A stretch of DNA of 22,151 nt from BOG-933 sp037132135 (GCA_037132135.1 JBAXPR010000061.1:1-22151); one strand, 5' to 3'; positions 11,479 through 20,205 are shown, counted from the stretch's first letter. Notes: generated from the sequence alone by a model not told the origin. Numbers and translations: made by a program.

Positions 11479-13140
11479 ATGGGTGTCGGCAGCGCATTCA
11501 ACACCGCTCTCGGCGGCCTCTCCGCCTACGGCAACCAAGTCGGCTACATCTCCGACAATCTGGCGAACGTCAGCACCCCGGGGTTCAAGCGGGTCGATGC
11601 CAATTTCCAGTCCTACGTGACGTTGTCGACCCAGAACCTCCACACCCCGGGCGGCGTCAACATCTCGCCCTCCTACCGCGTCTCGCTGCCCGGCCAGGTC
11701 TCGAGCAGCGACAACTCGACCGCCTTCTCGATCGCCGAGGGCGAGGGTTTCGCGCCGGTCGCGGTCCCGACCAGCGTCAGCGGCGGCACCGCCAACTTCG
11801 GCAACTCGCTGCCCCACTACACCCGGGCCTGCGATTTCAGCGTCGATACCAACGGCTATCTGGTCAACAGCGCCGGGCAATATCTCGAAGGCGTCCAGGA
11901 GCAGACGACCTACCAGAGCGATGTCCCGGGCACGCCCTCGCTCGGCAATCTGGTCGGCGTCCGGGTCGATCCCACGGTCTACAAATCGACTCCCGGCACC
12001 GCGAGCACGATCATCGACTACAACGCCAATTTCCCGGCCGGGATGCAAGCGGTCGCAATCGGCGCCCAGACCTCCTCGGCGTCCCAGGTGACCTCGCAGG
12101 TCCAGTTCTTCGACAGCCTCGGCAACTCCCAGACCCTGCAGCTGACGTTTCAGAAGGTGCCGGTCTGCGACGGCGTCACCCTGATCAACGGCGTGGCGTC
12201 GCCGGCGACGGCGCCGATGCTGCTGCCGGCCTCGACGCCGCTGGCCGCCACGGTCAACACCACGAGCCAGTGGCAGCTGGTCGACGCGATCATTCCGGGC
12301 GTTCCCGCGGCCGGCGCCAGCAGCTTCAACCTCATGACCAGCCTCGCGACCATGGGCACCGCCGCCGCCCTCGGCCCCGATGCCGGCGGCACCCTGCCGG
12401 CAACCACCTACGCCAACACGGTTGACTCGAAGGGGAACGTCGTCGCGCTGACCAAGGACGAATACGATTCCCTGAAGAAGTTCACCGGCGGCGCCCTCAC
12501 CACCGACAACACCCCCTCGCTATACTTCACCAGCACCGGCGCCCTCAACGGCACCAAGGACCCGGCCTCGCCGGCGGCCAATCCGGAAATCACCCCGATT
12601 CTCGCGCTGCCGATCGACTGGACCGCGGTGACCTCGCCCTCGGGCGCGACCTCGCCGCAGGTGATCAAGCTGAACTATGGCGCCACCGCCACCACCACCA
12701 CCCCGGCAACCGGCAGCACCCAGTATGCCGGCTCGAACCTGGAAGTGCGCACCGTGACCGATACCACCGGCCAGGCGCCCGGCAGCTTCCAGAAGGCCAG
12801 CATCGACAACAGCGGCAACGTGGTGTTCAGCTACTCCAACGGCCAGCAGCTGAAACCCTACCGGATTCCGCTGGTCACCTTCAGCGACGCCAACAAGCTG
12901 GACCGCATCACCGGCGCGGTGTTCGCCGGCAACGATACGCTGGCGGGCAAGCCGGTGGCGCGCTGGTCGGGCGAGGGCGATTCGGGTAAAATCATCCCCA
13001 GTTCCACCGAGGCCTCGAACGTCGATATCGCCGACGAACTGACCAAGATGATCGTCGCCCAGCGCGCCTATTCGTCGAACGGCAAGGTGATCACAACCGC
13101 TGACGAAATGATCCAGGAAGCGCTGGGTCTGAAACGCTGA
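11479..13140 (+). CDS. flgE: Flagellar hook protein FlgE
   Basis: 553 residues. The N-terminal rod/hook signature NTALGGLSAYGNQVGYISDNLANVSTPGFKR (about 8-38) and the C-terminal EASNVDIADELTKMIVAQRAYSSNGKVITTADEMIQEALGLKR are the two conserved D0 helices that pair in the hook wall; the middle is the surface-exposed D1/D2 region. E. coli FlgE is about 400 residues, so this one has an enlarged middle, rich in Ser/Thr/Ala/Gly. ATG 11479 is preferred because AAAGGA lies 8 bases upstream; an in-frame ATG at 11470 overlaps that site. FlgE polymerises into the universal joint after export by the flagellar type III system. It is the first gene behind the sigma-54 promoter. Confidence 0.95.
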   Translation: MGVGSAFNTALGGLSAYGNQVGYISDNLANVSTPGFKRVDANFQSYVTLSTQNLHTPGGVNISPSYRVSLPGQVSSSDNSTAFSIAEGEGFAPVAVPTSVSGGTANFGNSLPHYTRACDFSVDTNGYLVNSAGQYLEGVQEQTTYQSDVPGTPSLGNLVGVRVDPTVYKSTPGTASTIIDYNANFPAGMQAVAIGAQTSSASQVTSQVQFFDSLGNSQTLQLTFQKVPVCDGVTLINGVASPATAPMLLPASTPLAATVNTTSQWQLVDAIIPGVPAAGASSFNLMTSLATMGTAAALGPDAGGTLPATTYANTVDSKGNVVALTKDEYDSLKKFTGGALTTDNTPSLYFTSTGALNGTKDPASPAANPEITPILALPIDWTAVTSPSGATSPQVIKLNYGATATTTTPATGSTQYAGSNLEVRTVTDTTGQAPGSFQKASIDNSGNVVFSYSNGQQLKPYRIPLVTFSDANKLDRITGAVFAGNDTLAGKPVARWSGEGDSGKIIPSSTEASNVDIADELTKMIVAQRAYSSNGKVITTADEMIQEALGLKR

Positions 13141-13150
13141 CCCGCCCTGA

Positions 13151-13181
13151 CGCGGCCGGCCGGATCATGCCTCCGGCCGCG
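13151..13181 (+). other. Intercistronic hairpin between flgE and flgK
   Basis: CGCGGCCGG (13151-13159) pairs perfectly with CCGGCCGCG (13173-13181) around a 13-base loop, 10 bases after the flgE stop. No T-tract follows, so it is more likely to attenuate read-through or protect the flgE message (many more hook than junction subunits are needed) than to stop transcription. Confidence 0.5.
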
Positions 13182-13217
13182 ACTCCGGGCTGAGGCGTCG
13201 GGTAAGAGGAGCAGGCC

Positions 13218-14978
13218 ATGGCCTTATCGGGAATTCTTTGGACGAGCACCTCGGGATTGCAGGCGGTCCAGCAGCAGTTGCAGTGGCGGACCGACAACAT
13301 TTCCAACGCTCAGAATCCGACCTACAGCCGCCGCGACGCGGTCACGACCAGCACCGGCGTCAATTCGGTGCAGGTCAACGTTGCCCGCGCCTCCGACAAC
13401 GGCCTGCAGGATCAGTTCCTGACCTCCAACGCCCAGTCCTCGTTCACCACCAACCAGCTGACCTATTTCCAGCGCATCGGCGATGTCCTCGGCACTTCCC
13501 AATCGACGCCCTATCTGCAGCAGGCGATCGACAATTTCACGGGCGCCTGGAAAGCGTTTGAAACCGACACATCGAGCACGACCTCGGAAGCGAACATCAT
13601 CAACACCGGTCAGGCGCTGGCCACCACGATCAGCCGGACCTCCCAGGAACTCGACAAGGTCGAAAACGAGGTCCGGGGCGATGTCAGCACCACGGTCACC
13701 GAACTCAACAGCAAGCTGACCCAGCTCGCGACCATCAACAAGCAGCTCAGCTCCGAACCGCTGGCCACCTCGCTCAACCCCAGCCTGCTCGACACCCGCG
13801 ACTCCCTGGTGCGCGACATCTCGGGCATCGTCGGCGTCGTGCGCGTCACCCACGGCGACAACAGCGTCGCCCTCTACACCCATGGCGGCGTCGCCCTCGT
13901 CGATCACGAAGCCAATCAGTTCGACTGGAACAATCCGGCCGGCGCCAGCCCCTGGCTTTCTCTCGCCAACACCGGCGGCGCCAACTCGCTGTCCCCTCCC
14001 CTCAACAGCGAATTCACCAGCGGCAAGCTCGGCGCCGCCCTCAATGTCCTCGACGCGACCTCCAAGGCCCTGGCCTCGACCGACCCGAAAGTCGGCGTGA
14101 TCGCCAAGGCCCGCGCCCAGGTCGACAACCTCGCGGTTCAGCTCGCCGGCCAGAGTCCGGGCACCTTCGGCGGCGCCTATTATGCCGCCACCCCCGACCG
14201 CACCTCCGACCTGATGGGCGGTATCGCCAACAACACGCTCAGCGCGACCAATCCGGCGGTGTCGGTCGACCGCAACCCGACCTTCTGGCAAAATGAGGAC
14301 AATGATCCGGCCGCCAACCCTGCCAGCACCTATGACAACACGGCCTACACCATCGTCACGCCGATTCCGGCGCCCTACGGTCATACCCATGCCGCCCCGC
14401 TGAACAATACCGCCTCGACGCTCGACTACAGCGTCACGCCGGACCCGGCCAACGCCACGACCCCGACCTTTCCGGTGCCCTGGAGGACCTCGGCCTACTG
14501 GGACGGCACGCAGCTTACTTCATTCTTCACCATCGACAACGGCACGTTCGGCAACCCTCCAACGGCTGCGAACGCCCCCACCCTGTCGCCCTCGGCGTCA
14601 TTTGCGATCAACGCGAATCTGGTCAACGGCACCAACACGGTCAAGCGCCAGTCGGCAACCGCGGTGATCGCCGAACTGACCGACACCGGCCGCTCGATGA
14701 CCGCGGGCGGTGTCGCCGCCGCCAACCAGACCTACAGCGGTCTGGCCGCAACCATCGCCAACTACCACACCGCGGGACAGGCGGGGGTTTCCGACGACAA
14801 CACCCGCTACACCCAGACCACCCAGACTCTCGACACCCGCCTCAACTCGACGATCGGCGTCAACATGGACACCGAAATGGCCCAGTTGACGGTGCTGCAA
14901 AATGCCTATGCGGCCAATGCCCGGGTGATCAATGTCGTGCAGACGATGTTCGATACCCTGTTGGCAATCGGCAAGTGA
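13218..14978 (+). CDS. flgK: Flagellar hook-associated protein 1 (FlgK)
   Basis: 586 residues; the ATG follows GAGGAG at 7 bases. The N-terminus, LWTSTSGLQAVQQQLQWRTDNISNAQNPTYSRRDAVT, is the FlgK form of the axial-protein helix ('..TS.SGL.a.q..l....NIaNa..pgYsR'). Then come FQRIGDVLGTSQSTPYLQQAIDNFTGAWKAFETD and LTQLATINKQLSSE...NPSLLDTRDSLVRDISGIVGV, both typical of FlgK D1. The C-terminal GVNMDTEMAQLTVLQNAYAANARVINVVQTMFDTLLAIGK closes the D0 domain. Residues about 320-450 form a variable insert rich in Asn/Thr/Pro. FlgK is the first junction ring between hook and filament. flgL begins 55 bases downstream. Confidence 0.93.
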   Translation: MALSGILWTSTSGLQAVQQQLQWRTDNISNAQNPTYSRRDAVTTSTGVNSVQVNVARASDNGLQDQFLTSNAQSSFTTNQLTYFQRIGDVLGTSQSTPYLQQAIDNFTGAWKAFETDTSSTTSEANIINTGQALATTISRTSQELDKVENEVRGDVSTTVTELNSKLTQLATINKQLSSEPLATSLNPSLLDTRDSLVRDISGIVGVVRVTHGDNSVALYTHGGVALVDHEANQFDWNNPAGASPWLSLANTGGANSLSPPLNSEFTSGKLGAALNVLDATSKALASTDPKVGVIAKARAQVDNLAVQLAGQSPGTFGGAYYAATPDRTSDLMGGIANNTLSATNPAVSVDRNPTFWQNEDNDPAANPASTYDNTAYTIVTPIPAPYGHTHAAPLNNTASTLDYSVTPDPANATTPTFPVPWRTSAYWDGTQLTSFFTIDNGTFGNPPTAANAPTLSPSASFAINANLVNGTNTVKRQSATAVIAELTDTGRSMTAGGVAAANQTYSGLAATIANYHTAGQAGVSDDNTRYTQTTQTLDTRLNSTIGVNMDTEMAQLTVLQNAYAANARVINVVQTMFDTLLAIGK

Positions 14979-14988
14979 TAACCCATCG

Positions 14989-15011
14989 CCGGAGTGGTAC
15001 AATCGCTCCGG
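14989..15011 (+). other. Short hairpin between flgK and flgL
   Basis: CCGGAG (14989-14994) pairs with CTCCGG (15006-15011) around an 11-base loop, shortly before the flgL ribosome-binding site GAGGTGA (15021-15027). It could tune flgL translation or mRNA stability; no T-tract. Confidence 0.35.
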
Positions 15012-15033
15012 TGTTGACCCTGAGGTGACGGCC

Positions 15034-16308
15034 ATGCTTCCGCTCTCGACCTACTCGGCGCTGTTGACCCAAAACAACTCGATGATCAACACATCGATGT
15101 TGACCACCAAGCTCAGCCAGGAGCTGTCGACGGGCAAGCGGGCAATTGATCTGGCCGACAATCCCGACCGCCAGACCATCCTCGACCTGACCCAGACCAA
15201 GAATGACAAGGCGGGCTACCTCAAGAGCTGCACCCTCGGGCTGACGACCACGTCTCAATACACCGTATCGCTGCAGCACATCGAGAAGGTGGCCAACCTC
15301 GCGCTCAAGGCGGTTCAGGACCTGATGAGCGCGAGCAAGGGCCTGCCCTCGCCCAAGAATTCGACCGATCCCGCCGAACAGTCGATGCTCAGTCAGTACG
15401 ACAACCTGTCTCTGACCATCACACAGGCCCTGACCGACATGACGATCTCGCTCAACGAGCAATCCTCGTCGGGCGGCGGCTATCTCTATTCGGGCCTGCG
15501 CAATCCCTCCGGCGTTCCCACCTATACCCTGCCGCCGGTCCGCGACCTCAACGTGCTGCCCTATTTCACCTCCGCCAGCGGGGTAACCCCGGTGCGGGCG
15601 GATCCGACCGATCCCACCGTGCCGCCCTATGCCGCGCCGCCCACCCCGGTCCCGGGCTTGCTGATCGACCCGACGGTCGAGGGTCCGGCCGGGGCGACCA
15701 ACCCGGGCCTGCCGACCTACGATTCCGATTACGGCAAGGCCGCCCCTCCCTCCCCCGCGACCCTGCCGCTGCCCAGCCAGCAGACCATGGCCTGGGGCGT
15801 CCAGAAGCTGACCATCGACAGCAACGAAACCATCGATCTCAACATTACCTCGACTCATCCTGCGTTCCAGAATCTGATCAACGGCCTGCGCGCCGCCAAA
15901 ACCGCCGCCGATCAGGCCGGGTATTTCGGCCCGGCCGATGCCGCCGGCCACCTCACCTCCGCCGAGCGCGACGGCTACATGTCGGTGGCATTCTCGTACC
16001 TGACGCGGGCGATCAGCGGCGGCAATGGCACCGTGAACAACACGACCACCGGCACCAGCGCCACGGCATGGCAACCCGGCATCCGTGACCTTCAGCAGAG
16101 AAATTCCCTGAACGAGCTGGCGTTGCAGACCAAGTCGGACCTGCACACCGCGAACCTCAACGTCATCAACACCCGCCTCGACTCGCTGGTCGGGGTCGAC
16201 ACCACGACCGTCACCGTGCAGCTGGCCACCGCCAACAATCAGCTCCAGGCCTCCTATAAGGTGACCGCCTCGCTGCTCAACATGTCGCTGATGAACTATC
16301 TGAAATAG
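15034..16308 (+). CDS. flgL: Flagellar hook-associated protein 3 (FlgL)
   Basis: 424 residues from ATG 15034 (GAGGTGA 6 bases upstream; the longer frame to the left overlaps flgK and is not used). N-terminal MLPLSTYSALLTQNNSMINTSMLTTKLSQELSTGKRAIDLAD is the flagellin-like D0/D1 helix ('..l..q...L......TGkr..dlaDdp'). A central SSGGGYLYSGLRNPSGVPTY matches the '..g.ylFsG....' motif of FlgL. The C-terminal DLHTANLNVINTRLDSLVGVDTTTVTVQLATANNQLQASYKVTASLLNMSLMNYL is the matching helix. E. coli FlgL is 317 residues; the excess lies in a Pro-rich segment (about 175-255). FlgL forms the second junction ring, to which filament attaches. Confidence 0.92.
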   Translation: MLPLSTYSALLTQNNSMINTSMLTTKLSQELSTGKRAIDLADNPDRQTILDLTQTKNDKAGYLKSCTLGLTTTSQYTVSLQHIEKVANLALKAVQDLMSASKGLPSPKNSTDPAEQSMLSQYDNLSLTITQALTDMTISLNEQSSSGGGYLYSGLRNPSGVPTYTLPPVRDLNVLPYFTSASGVTPVRADPTDPTVPPYAAPPTPVPGLLIDPTVEGPAGATNPGLPTYDSDYGKAAPPSPATLPLPSQQTMAWGVQKLTIDSNETIDLNITSTHPAFQNLINGLRAAKTAADQAGYFGPADAAGHLTSAERDGYMSVAFSYLTRAISGGNGTVNNTTTGTSATAWQPGIRDLQQRNSLNELALQTKSDLHTANLNVINTRLDSLVGVDTTTVTVQLATANNQLQASYKVTASLLNMSLMNYLK

Positions 16309-16349
16309 CCGCCTGACCCAGTTCCGCTCCCGACCCAGGACATCGACCG

Positions 16350-16820
16350 ATGACCACCCGCTACGCCCAGCCCGCCGCCGAAGCCCCGATCCTCGCCATC
16401 ATCGCCAGCGCCGCCGACCTCGCCCGCGAGTTGCTGGAGGTGCTCCAGCGCGAAGCCCAGGCCCTGGCCACGATGCGCCTCGAAGCGCCGAGCGGCTTCA
16501 CCGAGATCAAGAACCGGCTGGTGGTCGCCTATGGCTACAAGCTGGAAGAGCTTCAGGAAGCGCCGATGGCCGCCGAGGCCGAAGCGGCACTGGCCGAACT
16601 CAAGACGCTCAACGCCGCCGTGATGAGCGCGGCGCGCACCAACGCCGCCGCCCTCGAAGGCGCGATGGAGGGCAATCGCCGCCTGCTGGAGATCGTGGTC
16701 AAGGCGGTGGAGCAGCAGCGCGCCCCGGCCACCGTCGGCTATGGCCGGGTCGGCAACCGGGCCGCGCCGCCCCGGCGCGCTCAGTCTTCGGCCTCGATGA
16801 TGATCACCCGCAACCTCTGA
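16350..16820 (+). CDS. FlgN-like flagellar chaperone
   Basis: 156 residues; start ATG 16350, 41 bases after flgL. The protein is almost entirely helical: LAIIASAADLARELLEVLQREAQALATMRLEAPSGFTEIKNRLVVAYGYKLEELQEAPMA, then a second long helix LNAAVMSAARTNAAALEGAMEGNRRLLEIVVKAVEQQ and a short YGRVGNR tail ending MMITRNL. This 'll..L..E..aL......l..i...K..l...l' pattern, and the fixed position next to flgK and flgL, fit FlgN, the cytosolic export chaperone that holds FlgK and FlgL for the type III export gate. Sequence conservation in this family is weak, so the call rests on pattern plus context; no gene symbol is given. Confidence 0.68.
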   Translation: MTTRYAQPAAEAPILAIIASAADLARELLEVLQREAQALATMRLEAPSGFTEIKNRLVVAYGYKLEELQEAPMAAEAEAALAELKTLNAAVMSAARTNAAALEGAMEGNRRLLEIVVKAVEQQRAPATVGYGRVGNRAAPPRRAQSSASMMITRNL

Positions 16821-16822
16821 TC

Positions 16823-16837
16823 CGGCCCGCCGGGCCG
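16823..16837 (+). terminator. GC hairpin after the flagellar operon
   Basis: CGGCCC-GCC-GGGCCG: a perfect 6-bp stem with a 3-base loop directly after the FlgN-like stop codon. No T-run follows. It is a plausible weak terminator or 3' processing site ahead of comEC, which begins about 85 bases on. Confidence 0.4.
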
Positions 16838-16922
16838 CCGGCACTACCCATTTCGACGATAGTGTTCGAGCGAAGGATTGAGCTACCCTCGGCCCGGCAG
16901 GCATACCGGTGCATGAGCGGGC

Positions 16923-19115
16923 ATGACCGATCATCTCCTCGACCACGCCGATGATGGGAACGCGGCCGGCACCGCCGGCGGCTGGCGCGACGGGCTGGCT
17001 GGCCGGCTGGCGGCCGAGCGCGAACAATGGGGCTCGTGGGCGCCGGTCGGGGTCGGCACCGGCATCGTCCTTTATTTCGCCCTCCCGGCCGAGCCGCCGG
17101 GCTGGCTCGGGGCGCTGGTGCTGGCGGCGGCGCTGGCGGCGCTGATGCTGGGGCGCGAGCGGCCGGGGCTGGTCGCGGCGGCGCTGGTGGCGCTGACCGC
17201 GGGCGGCGGCTTCGCCGCGGCACAGCTCCGGACCCTGACCCAGGCGGCGCCGGTGCTCCAGCGCGACCTCGGCATCGTCGCGCTCAGCGGCCGGCTGATC
17301 ATCACCGAGTCGATGCCCGACGGCGTCCGCCTGACCCTCGCCGAGGTCCGGATCGAGCGGCTGGCGCCCGAGGCGACGCCGGCACGGGTCCGCATCCGCC
17401 TCGCCGGCCGTTTCGCGCCGCCGCCGCCGGGCTCCCTCATCCGGCTCAAGGCGATGCTGCACCCGCCCTCGCCGCCGGCCGAGCCCGGAGCCTACGACTT
17501 TCAGCGCCAGGCTTATTTCGAGGGCAGCGGCGGGGTCGGCTTCGCGATCAGCCAGCCCGAGCTGGTGGCCGGGCCGCCGCCCTCGGTCTGGCGCCGGCTG
17601 CTGCTGCCGATGGAGCGGGCGCGGGCGTGGCTGGCCGGGCGCAGCGCCGCCGTGATCGCCGATCACGCCACCGCCACCGTCACCGCCGCCCTGCTCAACG
17701 GCGAGCAGACCGGGATTCCGCCCGAGGTGATGGCCGATTACCGGGCCTCGGGCCTCGCGCATCTGCTCTCGATTTCCGGGCTGCACATCGCTCTGGTCGC
17801 CGGGCTGGTGTTCTTCGTGGTCCGGGCTCTGCTGGCCATGATCGAGCCGCTGGCGCTCCGGGTGCCGATCAAGAAGTGGGCGGCGCTGACCGGGTTGGTC
17901 GCCGCGGTCTTTTATCTGCTGCTGGTCGGCCCGGCGGCGCCGACCCTGCGCTCGGTGCTGATGACCGGCACCGTGATGACGGCGATCATCGCCGACCGCA
18001 ACCCGCTCTCGATGCGGCTGCTGGCCATCTCGGCGACGCTGATCATGCTCTACACCCCCGAGCAGATTCTCGGGCCGAGCTTCGAGATGTCGTTCGCGGC
18101 GGTGGGAGGCCTGATCGCAACCTTCGAGGTGGTGAATCCGCTGCTGATCCGCTGGCGGGCCGGCAGCGGCGCCCTCGGACAGGCCGCACTCTACCTGGGC
18201 GGCTCGATGCTGACCTCGGTGGTGGCGACGCTGGCGGTGACGCCGTTCTCGCTCTACCACTTCCAGCAGGACGCGCTTTACGGCGTGATCTCCAATATGA
18301 TCGCGGTGCCGCTGACCTCGTTCTGGGTCATGCCCTGGGCGCTGCTGGTCTATATCCTGGCGCCGTTCGGCCTCGAGGCCGTCGCCCTGGTGCCGATGGG
18401 CTGGGGCGTCGCCGCCTGCAACACCCTGGCCCATCTCACCGCGGCGCTGCCCGGCGCGGTGATCCGGCTGCCGGCAATGCCCGACTGGGGGCTGTCCGCG
18501 ATCGTGCTCGGCGGGCTCTGGCTGATGCTGTGGCGGGGCGGCTGGCGACTCTGGGGACTGCTGCCGGTGCTGGCCGGTTTCGCCAGCCTCGCCACCGTGA
18601 CCCGGCCCGACATTCTGGTCGCCGCCGATGGCGGCCTGATCGCGGTGCGGGCCGCCGGGGGCGGGCTCAGCCTGTCTCGCTCCGGCGCCGCCGACCGCCT
18701 GACCGCCCAGAGCTGGCTGCACCGCGACGGCACCGACAGCGCCGCCGCGCCCTGGCCGCTGCAGGGGCGCAGTGCCGACACCCGCCTCGCCTGCGACGAT
18801 CTCGCCTGCCTCTACCGGCGGGACGGACGGACCGTGGTGCTGGTGCGCGACCGGCTGGCCCTCGGAGAGGATTGCGACCTTGCCGACCTCGTGATCTCGG
18901 CCGAGCCGGTGCACCGCTGCCCCGGCCCGCGGATTATCGATCTCTGGAGTCTGCGCCGCGACGGCGCCCACACCATCTTCCTCTCGGACGGCCGGATCGA
19001 AATTCACACCGTGCGCGAGCGACGGGGCAACCGGCCCTGGTGCCCGGCCGCGGCCGCTACATCCAGTGCAGGCGGCGCAATATCCACACCACCGCCACCG
19101 ACAGTAGCGCCATGA
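16923..19115 (+). CDS. comEC: ComEC/Rec2-family DNA-uptake channel protein
   Basis: 730 residues. A soluble N-terminal OB-like/DUF4131 part (about 100-210) has GAYDFQRQAYFEGSGGVGF. The Competence domain follows from about 250, with the hallmark SGLAHLLSISGLHIALVAGL, then YLLLVGPAAPTLRSVLM, LSMRLLAISATLIMLYTPEQILGPSFEMSFAAVGGL, and TPFSLYHFQQDALYGVISNMIAVPLTSFWVMPWALL. About ten membrane segments are expected. The C-terminal part (about 560-706) ends in DGAHTIFLSDGRIEIHTVRERRGNRPW. No HxHxDH metallo-beta-lactamase motif is visible. Family members form the inner-membrane channel that passes single-stranded DNA into the cytoplasm. Ribosome-binding site weak. The last 59 bases overlap the convergent transporter gene. 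Confidence 0.9.
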   Translation: MTDHLLDHADDGNAAGTAGGWRDGLAGRLAAEREQWGSWAPVGVGTGIVLYFALPAEPPGWLGALVLAAALAALMLGRERPGLVAAALVALTAGGGFAAAQLRTLTQAAPVLQRDLGIVALSGRLIITESMPDGVRLTLAEVRIERLAPEATPARVRIRLAGRFAPPPPGSLIRLKAMLHPPSPPAEPGAYDFQRQAYFEGSGGVGFAISQPELVAGPPPSVWRRLLLPMERARAWLAGRSAAVIADHATATVTAALLNGEQTGIPPEVMADYRASGLAHLLSISGLHIALVAGLVFFVVRALLAMIEPLALRVPIKKWAALTGLVAAVFYLLLVGPAAPTLRSVLMTGTVMTAIIADRNPLSMRLLAISATLIMLYTPEQILGPSFEMSFAAVGGLIATFEVVNPLLIRWRAGSGALGQAALYLGGSMLTSVVATLAVTPFSLYHFQQDALYGVISNMIAVPLTSFWVMPWALLVYILAPFGLEAVALVPMGWGVAACNTLAHLTAALPGAVIRLPAMPDWGLSAIVLGGLWLMLWRGGWRLWGLLPVLAGFASLATVTRPDILVAADGGLIAVRAAGGGLSLSRSGAADRLTAQSWLHRDGTDSAAAPWPLQGRSADTRLACDDLACLYRRDGRTVVLVRDRLALGEDCDLADLVISAEPVHRCPGPRIIDLWSLRRDGAHTIFLSDGRIEIHTVRERRGNRPWCPAAAATSSAGGAISTPPPPTVAP

Positions 19116-20079
19116 AGAACAGCGCGATGTAAAAGCCGTAAGGCTCCTGGGTTCCGGGCAGGCCGCCGACGTTCATGCCGAGCAGGCCGGCGACCAGACT
19201 CGGGGGCAGCAGCAGCGCGGCAAGGCCGGTCAGGCGGTTGGAGGTGCGGGCGATGCGCTCGTTGAGAAGAGAACTCAGATCCTCGTGCAGGATGATGGCA
19301 CGGTCACGGATCGAGTCGAGATACTCGATGTAGCGCAGCACCTTGTCGATCACCTCGCGCAGCCGCACCTTGTCGCGCTCGGTCAGCCAGGAACAGTCCT
19401 CGCGCTGAAGCCGGTTGAGGGCATCGCGCTGCGGCGCGAGGTAGCGGCGGAGATGAATCGCCCGCCGGCGCAGATCGCTGATCTTGATCCGGGATTCGCT
19501 GGCGGCGGTGGTCAGCACCTCGTCCTCGAGGAGGTCGACCTCCTCGTCCATGGCGTCGAGCACCGGCTCCAGGTCCTTGACCAGCTTGTCGGCGATCAGG
19601 ACCAGCAGTTCACCCGGCCGCCCCGGCCCCTTGCCGAGGGCGTTCGCGTTGCGGATATCGCGGAGCGCACCGAGCTGGTGGTCCTTGTCGCGCAGGCTGA
19701 TCACCCGGTGGCCGTCGATCCAGAGATGGACCGGCACGAGATCGACACTGCCGCCAAGGTGGGACTCCTGACCGGCCGAAATCTGGCTGATGCCGCGCAG
19801 CACAATCAGCAAGCCGTCGTCGACACCCTCGACTCGCGGCCGGGAATCCTCCATCAGCAGGGCCTCGCCGATCACCGGGTCGATGCCGCTGGCCTCCATG
19901 ATCCAGCGCTCGGTGGCGGGATCGTCGCGCTCCAGATGAATCCACAGCACCCCGTCCTCGGGCTGCCACGCCTGGACCTCCTGCCAGCTCTTGTGAACCG
20001 CGCCGCCCCGGCCATTGAGGACGCAGGCAAAGCGCAGACCAGGCTCCAGACCGCATTCGGGAACGCTAAACACCGCCAT
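19057..20079 (-). CDS. CorA-family divalent cation transporter, ZntB-like
   Basis: 340 residues from ATG 20079, with GGAG 6 bases upstream (an in-frame GTG four codons earlier is less likely). The long cytoplasmic N-terminal part contains VLWIHLERDDPATERWIMEASGIDPVIGEALLMEDSRPRVEGVDDGLLIVLRGI and the charged helical stalk EPVLDAMDEEVDLLEDEVL ... YLAPQRDALNRLQRED. Two C-terminal membrane helices follow: LAALLLPPSLVAGLLGMN and YGFYIALFFMALLSVAVVWIL. They are separated by the loop GMNVGGLPGTQEPYGF; the GMN motif is the pore signature of the whole family, and 'GMNVGG.PG' is the ZntB-type variant. It acts in the inner membrane, probably for zinc or magnesium; direction and ion are not readable. 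Confidence 0.9.
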   Translation of the reverse strand: MAVFSVPECGLEPGLRFACVLNGRGGAVHKSWQEVQAWQPEDGVLWIHLERDDPATERWIMEASGIDPVIGEALLMEDSRPRVEGVDDGLLIVLRGISQISAGQESHLGGSVDLVPVHLWIDGHRVISLRDKDHQLGALRDIRNANALGKGPGRPGELLVLIADKLVKDLEPVLDAMDEEVDLLEDEVLTTAASESRIKISDLRRRAIHLRRYLAPQRDALNRLQREDCSWLTERDKVRLREVIDKVLRYIEYLDSIRDRAIILHEDLSSLLNERIARTSNRLTGLAALLLPPSLVAGLLGMNVGGLPGTQEPYGFYIALFFMALLSVAVVWILRRLHWM

Positions 20080-20205
20080 TAGCAACTCCACATTTTTACA
20101 TTTATAGTCAATGCATTAGCGTTTTGCGTGTTGTTTTGCAGTTTGGCGTTGATCCAAGCCCCACCCCGCTTTACAATTCAATAGCAGAACGGGAGGGCAA
20201 GGGCA
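20080..20205. other. Left boundary of the A+T-rich island
   Basis: Composition changes within a few dozen bases, from G+C-rich coding DNA to an A/T-rich stretch (ACATTTTTACATTTATAGTCAATGCATTAGCG) just upstream of the transporter start. The sequence carries the transporter's ribosome-binding site (CTCC near 20085) and, at its right end, GGGAGG and AAGG ahead of the recombinase ATG. No tRNA gene or obvious att core is seen, and the outer right end of the island is beyond the window. Confidence 0.45.

Noticed and set aside
16296..19007. 903-codon minus-strand open frame across flgL end and comEC
   Set aside because: Its translation is repetitive Arg/Gly/His/Gln-rich and antisense to comEC and the FlgN-like gene, both of which have clear family patterns.
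17027..19132. 701-codon frame overlapping comEC on the same strand
   Set aside because: It is the +2 shadow of comEC, almost wholly Arg/Gly/Ala/Asp. No ribosome-binding site or domain.
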